Source: Arenibacter sp. ARW7G5Y1 (GTDB lineage: Bacteria > Bacteroidota > Bacteroidia > Flavobacteriales > Flavobacteriaceae). From it: a stretch of DNA of 64,000 bases. The notes beneath the pieces were generated by a model. That model had not been told where the DNA came from, searched no databases, and saw only the letters and a list, made by a program, of their open reading frames with translations. The translations under genes were made by a program, and so were the position numbers. Below, piece by piece: positions 1 through 8,685 of this stretch. Every line of letters starts with the position of its first letter. The stretch's first letter is position 1. Where the stretch lies: assembly GCF_003201775.1 (NCBI RefSeq), contig NZ_QJJZ01000008.1, positions 39,365 through 103,364 of the forward strand, given 5' to 3'.

Positions 1-495
1 CGGGGAACACATATTGCCGGTGGGCCGTGATTTTCCTTCTTCCAGTCCGGCCAAAAACTGCATTTCCACAGAAATGGGCCAATCCTGCTCCTTGGGCATG
101 GTCCTGGGATCTTGGGAATGGAACATTACCCCACTATTTTTTATGGTGTAACTTGGGGCTCCCGGGTGCAATTCTCCTACAAAACGATACTCTACCACTA
201 AATGATAATAGGAGTAGGGGGTGTTGTAATATAGGTGGCCATAGCGTTCATTAAAATCGCCCTCATATTGGTCATAGCGCACTTTTATGATACTATCTTC
301 TACCCTAAAGGTGTCGCCGTAATTGTCCCCAACCTCATAATGGTGAATTTTGGTGGTCCAATCGTTTATGTCCTTACCATTGAACATGGAAATCCAACCG
401 TCCTTATTTTCTTCAGAAAAAGATTTAACCGTGCTGCACTGGCAAAGGATTACAGTAGCTATAAGACAACTTATGATGTAGGGTATTTTCTGCAT
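1..495 (-). CDS. DUF1080 (3-keto-disaccharide hydrolase-like) lipoprotein, C-terminus missing
   Basis: The reading frame is open from an ATG at 495 down to the window edge, so only the first 165 residues are visible. A lipoprotein signal comes first (hydrophobic stretch, then Cys near residue 18-20). The text around residues 33-47, with GWISMFNGKDINDWT, is the typical opening of DUF1080/3-keto-disaccharide hydrolase proteins, a concanavalin-like beta-sandwich fold. Later residues (NSGVMFHSQDP, then VEMQFLAG) match the conserved core of the same family. Members are common in Bacteroidota sugar-degradation loci and are thought to cleave glycosides oxidised at C3. It is divergent from the SulP gene and may belong to the glycan locus or to an unseen neighbour. 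The family call is good; the substrate is unknown. Confidence 0.85.
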   Translation of the reverse strand, partial: MQKIPYIISCLIATVILCQCSTVKSFSEENKDGWISMFNGKDINDWTTKIHHYEVGDNYGDTFRVEDSIIKVRYDQYEGDFNERYGHLYYNTPYSYYHLVVEYRFVGELHPGAPSYTIKNSGVMFHSQDPRTMPKEQDWPISVEMQFLAGLEEGKSRPTGNMCSP

Positions 496-609
496 ATTCC
501 AAGTGTAAATTTGTAATGAGGGTACAAGATAAAATATTTAATGTTTATTAATACCAATTTGAATGGGAGGAATGGGTATAAAGGTTTAAATTCTGTAACC
601 TTCGTTACA

Positions 610-638
610 TTGGAATTAGGTATTTAATACTAAATTTG
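610..638 (+). promoter_or_regulatory. Candidate Bacteroidota promoter of the SulP gene
   Basis: A perfect match to the -7 element TAnnTTTG (TAAATTTG, 631-638) has a TTG at 610-612, 18 bp upstream, in the -33 position. The -7 element ends only 4 bp before the ATG at 643, so transcription would start at or next to the start codon. This is a motif match only. Confidence 0.4.
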
Positions 639-642
639 GTGA

Positions 643-2367
643 ATGAGGAGATTTTTACCTTTCTTGGACTGGCTTCCAAAATATAACAAAAGCCTTTTTG
701 GAAAAGATTTGGTGGCAGGTATAACCGTGGGTATAATTTTAATTCCCCAGGGTATGGCCTACGCTATGATTGCCGGTCTGCCACCGGTTTATGGTTTGTA
801 CGCTTCCTTGTTCCCTATTTTGACATATGCTTTTTTGGGCACTTCCAGGCAAATTGCCGTAGGGCCGGTGGCCATGGATTCCCTTTTGGTGGCTGCTGGT
901 TTGGGCACCCTTGCCATATCAGGGGTGCAAAACTATATTTTAATGGCATTGTTCCTGTCGTTTATGGTAGGTGCATTTCAATTGATATTTGGTTTTTTGC
1001 GTATGGGCTTTCTGGTCAACTTTATGTCTAGACCTGTAATCAGTGGATTTACCTCTGCCGCTGCCTTAATCATTATTTTTAGTCAATTAAAGCACTTATT
1101 GGGAGCGGATATCATAAATAGCAATAAATTTCACGAGCTGGTTATGAATGCCTTTCAGCATTTGTCTGAAACCAATATTTATGATTTCTCTATTGGGATA
1201 ATAGGAATTCTGATCATTGTTTCGTTTAAAAAATGGTATGATAGATTTCCGGCAATATTATTGGTCGTTGTACTTAGCAGTTTGGGGGTTTATTTTTTTA
1301 ATTTGGAGGCCTTTGATGTCCAGGTAGTAGGGGAGGTCCCAGCAGGCCTACCAAGTTTTAATCTTCATAGTTTTAGCATGGAGAAGTTTAGGGATATATG
1401 GCCTATTGCCCTAACATTGGCATTGGTTGGATATTTGGAGGCAATTTCCATCGGGAGGGCATTTGAAGAAAAAAATAAAGTAGAGACCATAGACCCCAAC
1501 CAAGAGTTGATAGCATTGGGGGCTTCAAATATGATAGGTTCATTTTTTCAGTCCTATTCGGTTACAGCAAGTTTTTCCCGTTCGGCAATAAATTATGAAG
1601 CGGGCGCCAAGACTACCGTGGCCTCACTGATCAGTGTGGTAATGGTGGCCCTGACACTATTGTTTCTTACCCCATTGTTCTATAACTTGCCAAAGGCGGC
1701 ACTGGCTTCAATTATTATGGTTTCCGTATTTGGACTAATAGATCTTTCCTATCCAAAAAAATTATGGAACCAAAGCAAGGATGAGTTTATGGTTCTTTTG
1801 ATAACTTTTTTAATTACCCTTGGTGTTGGCATAGTGGAGGGTATTCTAATAGGGGTATTACTATCCCTACTTTTGATGGTATACAGGACGTCCAAACCTC
1901 ATTTTGCTGTTTTGGGAAAAATAAAGGGATCCGATTATTATAAAAATATTAGTCGTTTTGGTGACGAGGCAGAGGTACGTTCCGATCTTTTGATCGTAAG
2001 GTTCGACTCCCAGCTATATTTTGGGAATTTGGGTTATTTTAAAAGTGAACTTTTCAAGTTCATCAATGTCAAGGGCCGCTCCCTGAAAGCGGTGATTTTA
2101 AATGCCGAGGCCATTAATTATATAGATGCTAGCGCATCTGCCATGTTGATCAATGTTATCGAAGAAATTCACAATCGGAACATCGAGTTTTATATTGCGG
2201 GTGCTACGGGCCCCATTCGCGACATAATATTCAAGAGCGGAATTATCAACTGTCTGCATAAAGAATATCTTTTTGTTAAGATAAAGGAAGCCGTAGCCTA
2301 TCATGATGACCCCAATACCATTCCTTTGCTAAGGGAAAGAGTGGCACATCAGAATCAAAGTAACTAA
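643..2367 (+). CDS. SulP/SLC26-family anion (sulfate-type) permease with STAS domain
   Basis: The 574-residue protein has the SulP layout: about 10-12 membrane segments up to roughly residue 420, then a cytoplasmic STAS domain (about 440-555). The first helix carries the family signature around residues 29-41 (IILIPQGMAYA). The STAS part holds YIDASASAM where the regulatory loop of STAS proteins sits. The family exchanges or symports sulfate, bicarbonate or other anions, and the true substrate cannot be read from sequence. The ATG at 643 is preferred because the conserved N-terminal FLPFLDWLPKY starts directly after it and the next Met lies past the first signature. It sits 205 bp before a CstB-like persulfide dioxygenase, so export or uptake of sulfur oxyanions is a reasonable guess. 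Confidence 0.9.
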   Translation: MRRFLPFLDWLPKYNKSLFGKDLVAGITVGIILIPQGMAYAMIAGLPPVYGLYASLFPILTYAFLGTSRQIAVGPVAMDSLLVAAGLGTLAISGVQNYILMALFLSFMVGAFQLIFGFLRMGFLVNFMSRPVISGFTSAAALIIIFSQLKHLLGADIINSNKFHELVMNAFQHLSETNIYDFSIGIIGILIIVSFKKWYDRFPAILLVVVLSSLGVYFFNLEAFDVQVVGEVPAGLPSFNLHSFSMEKFRDIWPIALTLALVGYLEAISIGRAFEEKNKVETIDPNQELIALGASNMIGSFFQSYSVTASFSRSAINYEAGAKTTVASLISVVMVALTLLFLTPLFYNLPKAALASIIMVSVFGLIDLSYPKKLWNQSKDEFMVLLITFLITLGVGIVEGILIGVLLSLLLMVYRTSKPHFAVLGKIKGSDYYKNISRFGDEAEVRSDLLIVRFDSQLYFGNLGYFKSELFKFINVKGRSLKAVILNAEAINYIDASASAMLINVIEEIHNRNIEFYIAGATGPIRDIIFKSGIINCLHKEYLFVKIKEAVAYHDDPNTIPLLRERVAHQNQSN

Positions 2368-2369
2368 TG

Positions 2370-2403
2370 TTGCATTCGGGGAGGTCTATATTATTTACCT
2401 TTG
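2370..2403 (+). promoter_or_regulatory. Candidate promoter of the persulfide dioxygenase gene
   Basis: A perfect TAnnTTTG (TACCTTTG, 2396-2403) has a TTG at 2370-2372. The predicted leader to the ATG at 2573 is about 160 nt long. It contains an AT-rich inverted repeat (TGATTAAA facing TTTAATCA, about 2434-2450) nested between GGTGATT and AATCACC. This could be a folded leader or simply AT-rich spacer. Confidence 0.35.
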
Positions 2404-2572
2404 TAAAGGTGATTGTCCATTTAAGATTATTTTGATTAAATTTTAATCACCACACAAAAAAAAGATTAAGAAAATGGGCCAGGGCAACTTTGATGGCAAC
2501 TAGATTGTTTCATGGTGAATTGCTACCGATAATTACTCGGATGGCTTATTAGGAACCAATAAATTTTTACAG

Positions 2573-3982
2573 ATGAAAATAGAACAGATTTATACAGGAT
2601 GTTTGGCGCAGGGTGCATATTATATAGAAAGTAAAGGAGAAGTGGCCATAATTGACCCCTTGCGTGAGGTGGAACCTTATATAAAAAGGGCCAAAGCGGA
2701 TAATGCCACTATAAAATATATTTTTGAGACGCATTTCCATGCAGATTTTGTAAGTGGGCATATAACCCTTTCCAAAGAAACTGGGGCACCTATTGTCTAT
2801 GGTCCTACGGCCAATCCTTCCTTTGATGCGATTATAGCAGAAGATGGTCAGGAATTTAGGTTGGGGGATATTACCATTAAGGCATTGCATACCCCAGGGC
2901 ATACCATGGAAAGTACCACTTATTTGTTGAGGGACGAAAAGGGTAAGGATTACGCTATATTTTCGGGGGACACTTTGTTTTTAGGGGACGTGGGTAGACC
3001 GGATTTGGCACAGAAAGCGGCCAATATGACCCAAGAGGATTTGGCCGGGTTATTGTTCGATAGTCTTAGAAACAAAATTATGCCCTTAGCCGATGATGTG
3101 GTGGTCTATCCCGCACATGGTGCAGGTTCGGCCTGTGGAAAGAACATGATGAAGGAGACCGTGGATACCTTGGGCAATCAAAAGAAAATGAATTATGCCC
3201 TACGTGCCAATATGACCAAGGAAGAATTTGTTAAGGAAGTTACAGAAGGATTATTGCCACCTCCAAAATACTTTCCGCTCAATGTGAAAATGAACAAAGA
3301 AGGATATGAGGATATAGGGGACGTATTGGAAAGAGGTACCACTGCCTTGTCCCCCGATGCCTTTGAGGAAGCTGCCAATGCCACGGATGCGGTAATTTTG
3401 GATGTAAGAAACCAGGACGAATTTGTAAAGGGATTTGTTCCTCGATCTATTTTCATAGGGCTGGATGGTAGTTTTGCCCCATGGGTAGGAGCCCTTATTG
3501 CCGATACCAAGCAGTCTATCCTACTTGTAGCACCGGAAGGTAGGGAGGAAGAAGCCATCATAAGATTATCCAGGGTTGGCTTTGATGCTACCATAGGGTA
3601 TTTAAAGGGAAGTTTCAAAGCCTGGAAAAATTCCGGTAAGGAATATGATGTAATTACATCCATTTCCGCCAAGGACTTGAAGGCCACTCTGGATAATAAG
3701 GAAGTTCCTGTTTTTGATGTAAGGAAAGAATCGGAATACCTATCCGAGCATATGGAAAATGCCAACAACACCCCTTTGGATTTTTTAAATGACCATATGG
3801 CCGAATTTCCTAAGGAGGATACCTTTTATGTACACTGTGCAGGTGGATATAGGTCTGTTATAGCGGCATCCATTTTAAAAAGTAGGGGCATCCATAATTT
3901 AGTGGATATAGCAGGTGGCTTTGAGGAAATAAAGAATTCTGGTTATAAGGTAACCGATTATGTTTGTCCAACGACACTTTAA
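2573..3982 (+). CDS. CstB-like persulfide dioxygenase / pseudo-rhodanese / rhodanese fusion
   Basis: The 469-residue protein has three parts. Residues 1-240 form a metallo-beta-lactamase fold of the ETHE1/persulfide dioxygenase type: THFHAD at 53-58, HTPGH at 106-110, SGD at 131-133 and AHG at 181-183, with His54, His110 and Asp133 where the mononuclear iron ligands are expected. A first rhodanese-like domain (about 270-355) has no Cys in its active loop (VAPEGRE) and is presumably inactive. A second rhodanese (about 375-460) carries the active-site loop HCAGGYRS with Cys422. This order matches CstB, which oxidises low-molecular-weight persulfides and transfers sulfur to make thiosulfate, in the cytoplasm. 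The SulP permease upstream suggests a sulfide detoxification and anion-handling pair. Iron dependence and the product are inferred from the family. Confidence 0.85.
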   Translation: MKIEQIYTGCLAQGAYYIESKGEVAIIDPLREVEPYIKRAKADNATIKYIFETHFHADFVSGHITLSKETGAPIVYGPTANPSFDAIIAEDGQEFRLGDITIKALHTPGHTMESTTYLLRDEKGKDYAIFSGDTLFLGDVGRPDLAQKAANMTQEDLAGLLFDSLRNKIMPLADDVVVYPAHGAGSACGKNMMKETVDTLGNQKKMNYALRANMTKEEFVKEVTEGLLPPPKYFPLNVKMNKEGYEDIGDVLERGTTALSPDAFEEAANATDAVILDVRNQDEFVKGFVPRSIFIGLDGSFAPWVGALIADTKQSILLVAPEGREEEAIIRLSRVGFDATIGYLKGSFKAWKNSGKEYDVITSISAKDLKATLDNKEVPVFDVRKESEYLSEHMENANNTPLDFLNDHMAEFPKEDTFYVHCAGGYRSVIAASILKSRGIHNLVDIAGGFEEIKNSGYKVTDYVCPTTL

Positions 3983-4053
3983 AAGTGATATTTATCATAT
4001 TTTACAGTGCTGTTTGTATATATTTTAGCTTACTGAATTTAAAATAATTACCT

Positions 4054-4182
4054 ATGATTCTACAATACTTGCCATTGGTAAATTGGAGTAACGGAATAGT
4101 AATGATTGCTGTTTTTGGAGCTGTTTGTGTTGGGCTTGTCACCGCTGTTTTGATGTTGATGAACAGTGGTAAAAAAAAGTAG
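4054..4182 (+). CDS. 42-residue single-span membrane protein
   Basis: A short frame starts at ATG 4054, 71 bp after the dioxygenase stop, and ends at TAG 4182. The product has a polar N-terminus (about 13 residues), one strongly hydrophobic helix from about residue 15 to 37, and a Lys-rich end (NSGKKK). The positive end fits an N-out, C-in single-pass topology. Its size and helix-plus-KKK layout look like a real small membrane protein rather than chance, and it lies on the same strand as the sulfur genes. It was too short for standard ORF cut-offs. I cannot assign a function. Confidence 0.5.
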   Translation: MILQYLPLVNWSNGIVMIAVFGAVCVGLVTAVLMLMNSGKKK

Positions 4183-4223
4183 GTCGGGTATTTCATTTAT
4201 TTGAAACAACCGGCCGTGCTTCT

Positions 4224-5603
4224 TCAAATGGAAAGAGGGGAGAAGGCAATGGCCTTGTTCGGGTATTTTCTTAAATACCATGACAAAATGCGTTTGGTAT
4301 CCGTATTTTCTTTTTGGAGTTCCAAAAAATTTTCCAGGGCGTCAATATTATTTATCTGCTCCTGCCGCGGTAGGAATCCGTAACCCTTGTATTTGTTGTT
4401 GATAATCAATACAAAGGCTTCTTCCTCGGCGTGTCTGCCCTTTTCCTTGATCACTAAATTTCGGTTTCTGTCCATCAAGTCATCAATGGCGTTTCTTACT
4501 TTGGTATTATAATCCAAAGGCGATTCGGTTCCCTTACATATTCCAGAACAGTTGGTAATACTATAATGGGAGCAGCTGCTAATATTTTCCTGTAAATGAC
4601 AGAATTTGGGACATAAGCCGTAGTTCTTGCATAGGTCTTCCAAGAACAAGCGGCAATCCGTTATGGTATTAAAAGTGGATATGGGATTGGGCGTTAATTT
4701 CAATTTGTTGTATGCCAAGTGTTGAATTCCATTGCGATCCTCATAGGAGAAAATGGCATATTCTGTTGGTGTTCGTTTCTGACTTTGATTGTATAGGGGG
4801 AAATGTTGTTTAATGGCTGCAGATTCCATTAATAGGGCAATTAGCTCGTTCCCGGATAATTCAAAATCGATGTCGTGAGTCGCCCTGCACATTAAAATTT
4901 CTTTGTTGGACTTGTCGTAAAAATGCCCAAGCACCCGTTTTTTGATATCAATGGCTTTCCCTACATATATTATGGTTCCCTTCGCATCCTTAAAAAAATA
5001 AATACCAGGGGAATGGGGTAGTCTTTCAAAGATTTCCTTGGGTAACAATGGGGGCAATGTAGCTTCTTGTGAGCGTGCATTGAGAAAAGCTTTGAATACC
5101 TTTTCGGCCCCGTTTGTCCTTAACAGTTTTTTAAACAGGATTACCGTGGCCTGGGCATCCCCTTTTGCCCTGTGGCGATCTGTTAGGGGAATGTTCAAAG
5201 AAGTGCATAATTTTCCCAGACTATAGGATTTTAGGCCAGGGATAAGTTTTCTGGACAATCGAACCGTACATAGCTTTTTGCGGGAGAAATTAATTCCGAT
5301 ATTCTGAAATTCATTCTTGATAACGTTGTAGTCGAAATTTACGCTATGGGCTACAAAAATGGTGTCCTCTGTTATTTCCAATACCTTTGCAGCTATTTCT
5401 TCCCAAGTGGGGGCATGGCGCACCAGATCATTATCGATGCCCGTTAATCCCGTAATGAAATGGGGTATTTCACATTCAGGGTTTACCAGCGAAGTATATT
5501 CATCGATGATTGCATGACCGTCAAATTTGAATATGGAAATTTCAGTAATCTTATTTCCTTTTATCCCGTTTCCGGTAGTTTCTATATCGATGATGGTGTA
5601 CAT
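4224..5603 (-). CDS. DnaQ-like 3'-5' exonuclease fused to a GIY-YIG (UvrC/Cho-like) nuclease domain
   Basis: The 459-residue protein begins with a DEDDh exonuclease domain: Asp6 and Glu8 in DIETTG, Asp91 in NFDYNV, and His144/Asp149 in the HRAKGDA motif. From about residue 196 it continues into a GIY-YIG endonuclease domain, with GIY at 200-202 and YVG at 213-215 followed by a basic KKR. The C-terminal third holds a Cys/His-rich stretch (about 335-375) of unknown role. This fusion is a known architecture in Bacteroidota and some Gram-positives, annotated as an epsilon-like subunit/excinuclease (Cho-type). It probably acts in DNA repair or processing of damaged strands. It is convergent with the sulfur genes and stands as a single transcription unit. 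Confidence 0.88.
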   Translation of the reverse strand: MYTIIDIETTGNGIKGNKITEISIFKFDGHAIIDEYTSLVNPECEIPHFITGLTGIDNDLVRHAPTWEEIAAKVLEITEDTIFVAHSVNFDYNVIKNEFQNIGINFSRKKLCTVRLSRKLIPGLKSYSLGKLCTSLNIPLTDRHRAKGDAQATVILFKKLLRTNGAEKVFKAFLNARSQEATLPPLLPKEIFERLPHSPGIYFFKDAKGTIIYVGKAIDIKKRVLGHFYDKSNKEILMCRATHDIDFELSGNELIALLMESAAIKQHFPLYNQSQKRTPTEYAIFSYEDRNGIQHLAYNKLKLTPNPISTFNTITDCRLFLEDLCKNYGLCPKFCHLQENISSCSHYSITNCSGICKGTESPLDYNTKVRNAIDDLMDRNRNLVIKEKGRHAEEEAFVLIINNKYKGYGFLPRQEQINNIDALENFLELQKENTDTKRILSWYLRKYPNKAIAFSPLSI

Positions 5604-5707
5604 ATATTAAGGTGCTGGTAGTAACAGAACCTTAAAGTTATGGGAAATTGATTAAAAACTTGACTCCAACGGTTTAAAATTGTATACGGATGTTAAATTC
5701 CTTGTTG

Positions 5708-7273
5708 CTAGTCCAAATCCTTGATTACTTCCGTTAAGGCCTTATAAATGATGGGCCCCGTTTCCGGTCCCAAGGAATTCTCTTCCCCATAGGTGTCGCC
5801 TTCATCATTGTATAGGTACGGTTTTCCCGTGTCCCATTCGCTTTTTGGTATTATATATCCAATTTCATCATTGGAAAGTCCTAAATAAAATTTGTACTTG
5901 TCGGAAATCAATTCCTGAAGTGGTGGAATTTCCAAGGGCTGTATGTTAAATTCGCGACCTTCGGGGGCCTCTATGCCACCATACACAATTTCGGGATATA
6001 TTTCCCCGGGGATACTTAAAAATAGGGCAGGGCCTATGCGAATGGCCCCTACTTCGGTCCTGGATTTAAAATATTCGGGCATTCCCATCTTGATCAGGCC
6101 AATACCACTGGCAATCTTAAAGGTAGTATTGTCCAATGGTGCCAAGATAGTCTTTGCCCTTAAAGAAATATTCGAATTGGTCAAGGTATCACCCTTTTGT
6201 TTTAGGGCGGTCAAGGACATCAAGGCAATTTGATCTCCAAGCGCCTTGGTTTTTTCAAATGTAGGTTCAAAGTATTCCTCCCCAGTAAAGGGGTCGGGTA
6301 TCCCCAAAGAGGGATGTGGTGCCATTAATCCGCCAATAGCTCCCGAAAAATAAATGGCCACTCCGCCAAGTCCCTCAGTTACCAATTCCTCTCCGTTGTA
6401 AACACCTTTTTCCAGGCCTTCCCTAATATAGTGGGGAAAATCCGAACTGATCAATAAATTTTGAGACCATAGCGTTTCGGGATGGTTTGCCCAATTGATT
6501 AGGGTTCCCAGGGTGGTGTCGTTTTCGGCATCCAGAACCTGCATTAAATGTATTCCAGTGGCCTTTACAATTGGTTTTCGGGTGTCTTTTATGAGTTTGC
6601 CATCTTCTCCGGACAGGTCTTCGGCAAAAACCAATTTTGCGGGACGAAGGTTGTTGGCAGCCTCAATTATAGCCGCAACGGTTTGGGATTTTACATATTC
6701 CATCATTTCTGGATTTACGCCGGAATTGAAGATGTTTTCGCCCCAGATGCCAACAAGGTCGTTGCTTTCGTGGGTATGGGTAGACGATAACAGGGTATAA
6801 TCTATTCCCAGCTCGGCAGGTATTCGTTTTCTGATGTCGATTACATCCCCATGTAAAAAACCAATGGCATCCATAGAAATCATGGCTATCCTGGTATTGC
6901 CATCATCGATCACCATAACCCGGGACCAGACATCATCATGCACTCCCTGGGCAGGTTTGGCGTTGCTCATTCCTGCAATCCAATACGCATCAAATTTCCC
7001 ATTGTTATTGTTGTCGTTATAAGTATCGCCTTCATCCTTGCTGTATTTATTGTTTCCATTGGCATCGTTCCAAGTGTCTACAATAGTTGGGGTAATGGGC
7101 TTTTTGGAAAATCCGGCTGTTATGGGTTGCGGGGTTTTGTTCTCGATTTTAAGATCGATGGAATAGTCGGGATGACGGTCGCGCCAATTGTACATCACTA
7201 CCGATGCCCCTACCAATAAGAGTATAAGGCTGCCTATCCCAAATATTTTTAATCCCTTTTTTAAAGTTTTCAT
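5708..7273 (-). CDS. Neutral/alkaline ceramidase-family (PF04734-like) protein, copy 1, with Asp/Asn-rich insert
   Basis: This 521-residue protein has an N-terminal membrane anchor (about residues 9-28). It then carries the ceramidase-type core: STHTH at 164-168 (metal-binding His pair) and NWANHPE at 260-266 (second His region). In known neutral ceramidases the nucleophilic Ser lies in GDxSPN; here the matching stretch reads GAIGGLMAPH (311-320) and lacks that Ser. Unusual is an insert at 66-95 very rich in Asp, Asn and Gly (NDANGNN, NDNNNNGKFD), resembling paired calcium-binding loops, with a related DEGDTYG near the C-terminus. It is the last gene of the eight-gene operon, 3 bp after the second copy. 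Hydrolysis of an amide- or ester-linked acyl group is plausible, but true ceramidase activity is doubtful. Confidence 0.75.
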   Translation of the reverse strand: MKTLKKGLKIFGIGSLILLLVGASVVMYNWRDRHPDYSIDLKIENKTPQPITAGFSKKPITPTIVDTWNDANGNNKYSKDEGDTYNDNNNNGKFDAYWIAGMSNAKPAQGVHDDVWSRVMVIDDGNTRIAMISMDAIGFLHGDVIDIRKRIPAELGIDYTLLSSTHTHESNDLVGIWGENIFNSGVNPEMMEYVKSQTVAAIIEAANNLRPAKLVFAEDLSGEDGKLIKDTRKPIVKATGIHLMQVLDAENDTTLGTLINWANHPETLWSQNLLISSDFPHYIREGLEKGVYNGEELVTEGLGGVAIYFSGAIGGLMAPHPSLGIPDPFTGEEYFEPTFEKTKALGDQIALMSLTALKQKGDTLTNSNISLRAKTILAPLDNTTFKIASGIGLIKMGMPEYFKSRTEVGAIRIGPALFLSIPGEIYPEIVYGGIEAPEGREFNIQPLEIPPLQELISDKYKFYLGLSNDEIGYIIPKSEWDTGKPYLYNDEGDTYGEENSLGPETGPIIYKALTEVIKDLD

Positions 7274-7276
7274 TGT

Positions 7277-8677
7277 TTATAGTTTACTATGTGTTAATTC
7301 ATTGGCCATTTTAAAATTGAGCTCCATTAAATAATCCCCCATGCTGGGGCCGTACCAACCCATTAATCGAGCTTCGTAAGTGTCAAAATAATAATACTTT
7401 TGTGGTACGATATATCCCAGATACTGGCCGTTAAAACTGCTGAGAACGGAATTGTACCCTTGGAGTTCCAAGGCATTTTTTAAATCCAAACCGTATTCCC
7501 CGCTTAGTTCATATGGTAGGGCAAGCCAAATGAGGTTGTTCAATTTTAGACCTTGAACTTGGATAGGGTTTGTCTTTGGCATCAGTTTACTTCCAAGATA
7601 AGGGGAAAGGCGTAAGCGGTCCGATATGTAGAGAAACTGCAACTTTGGGATTTCTATTTCAGAAGATATGGCGGTCAGATCCACATTAGGGAGATATTTC
7701 ATTTTGTTCAAGGCAGATCGGGCCGAATCGGCAAGGGTTTCCCCAATGTATTTGGCTTTATCAAATTTCTCACCTAGTCCTTTGTTGGAATGACTTCCGA
7801 CCGTTCCTGCGAAGAACATGGCCAGCTCAACCCCATTTTCTTCCAAATGCCTTTGGAAATATCCGGGATAATCCCCTGTATACAGTTCGTTGTCTGTACC
7901 TATTACGGTTGCATGGGCGGAAAAAGCGCCAATAGTGGCCTTTCTACCATTTTCCTGCATAAAGGACAAAAGGTCTAGTTTATCATTAAGTCGCCCGGAT
8001 TCCCCAATGATCCTATTGCGTACCAAATTGGGTACTTTAATATAGCCCGAAGAGAATTGGGCGGGTTGTTTGTCTGCCAAAGCCTGTAATATGAGGGCGG
8101 AAAATTTTTGACCAAGCCATTCCACTACCTCCGGTTGATATTCCCCACCAAAGCCTTTTCCCACATAACCGGGCATACAATTGCCAATGCTGGAATGGGT
8201 GTGGGTAGCCCCAAAATAAAGCTGTTTTCGGGCTATTTTTCCCTTTAGGTTTTCGGTAACCTGGATAACAACGTCTTCCGGTATTGCCACTAGATCGGCA
8301 TTGATCAAAACCACGGTTTCTTTATTTACTTCAACTGCGATTGCCTTGGCAAAAATGGAATCGTGAACTCCGGTTGCAATTTTACCGCTACCATAACCGG
8401 CCATTTTTATATTGTTGAATTCACCTTTGGTGGGGTCCGGAGTGCCACTTACAATTTTGGGGGTGATATTAGTCCTTGCAAATCCGGCAAGCAGCGGTCC
8501 TTTGGCCTCGGTTTTATTCTTGACGGCTTCCTCTATATTTTGAATGGTATTCCTGTAATACTCCGTTTCAAAATAGGGTGTGGTGTCAATGGTACTGGTA
8601 GCAAAAAAGAAAAGAACTACCAAGAGTACTATCAATGCCCCAACAAATTTCAGCAAAACCTTTAACCATTTTCCCAT
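7277..8677 (-). CDS. Neutral/alkaline ceramidase-family protein, copy 2
   Basis: The 466-residue protein has a membrane anchor at about residues 8-27 and the same core as the neighbouring gene. The His pair lies in GATHTHSS (His159, His161), a further His in AFSAHATVIG (His255), and the catalytic-loop region reads GTVGSHSN (291-298) in place of GDxSPN. It contains Ser but in different spacing, so the nucleophile is uncertain. It follows the sialidase-like gene by 8 bp and precedes copy 1 by 3 bp, so all three are almost surely one mRNA. Members of this family are frequent in Bacteroidota glycan loci without proof that they act on ceramide. Confidence 0.75.
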   Translation of the reverse strand: MGKWLKVLLKFVGALIVLLVVLFFFATSTIDTTPYFETEYYRNTIQNIEEAVKNKTEAKGPLLAGFARTNITPKIVSGTPDPTKGEFNNIKMAGYGSGKIATGVHDSIFAKAIAVEVNKETVVLINADLVAIPEDVVIQVTENLKGKIARKQLYFGATHTHSSIGNCMPGYVGKGFGGEYQPEVVEWLGQKFSALILQALADKQPAQFSSGYIKVPNLVRNRIIGESGRLNDKLDLLSFMQENGRKATIGAFSAHATVIGTDNELYTGDYPGYFQRHLEENGVELAMFFAGTVGSHSNKGLGEKFDKAKYIGETLADSARSALNKMKYLPNVDLTAISSEIEIPKLQFLYISDRLRLSPYLGSKLMPKTNPIQVQGLKLNNLIWLALPYELSGEYGLDLKNALELQGYNSVLSSFNGQYLGYIVPQKYYYFDTYEARLMGWYGPSMGDYLMELNFKMANELTHSKL

Positions 8678-8685
8678 GATTGTTC

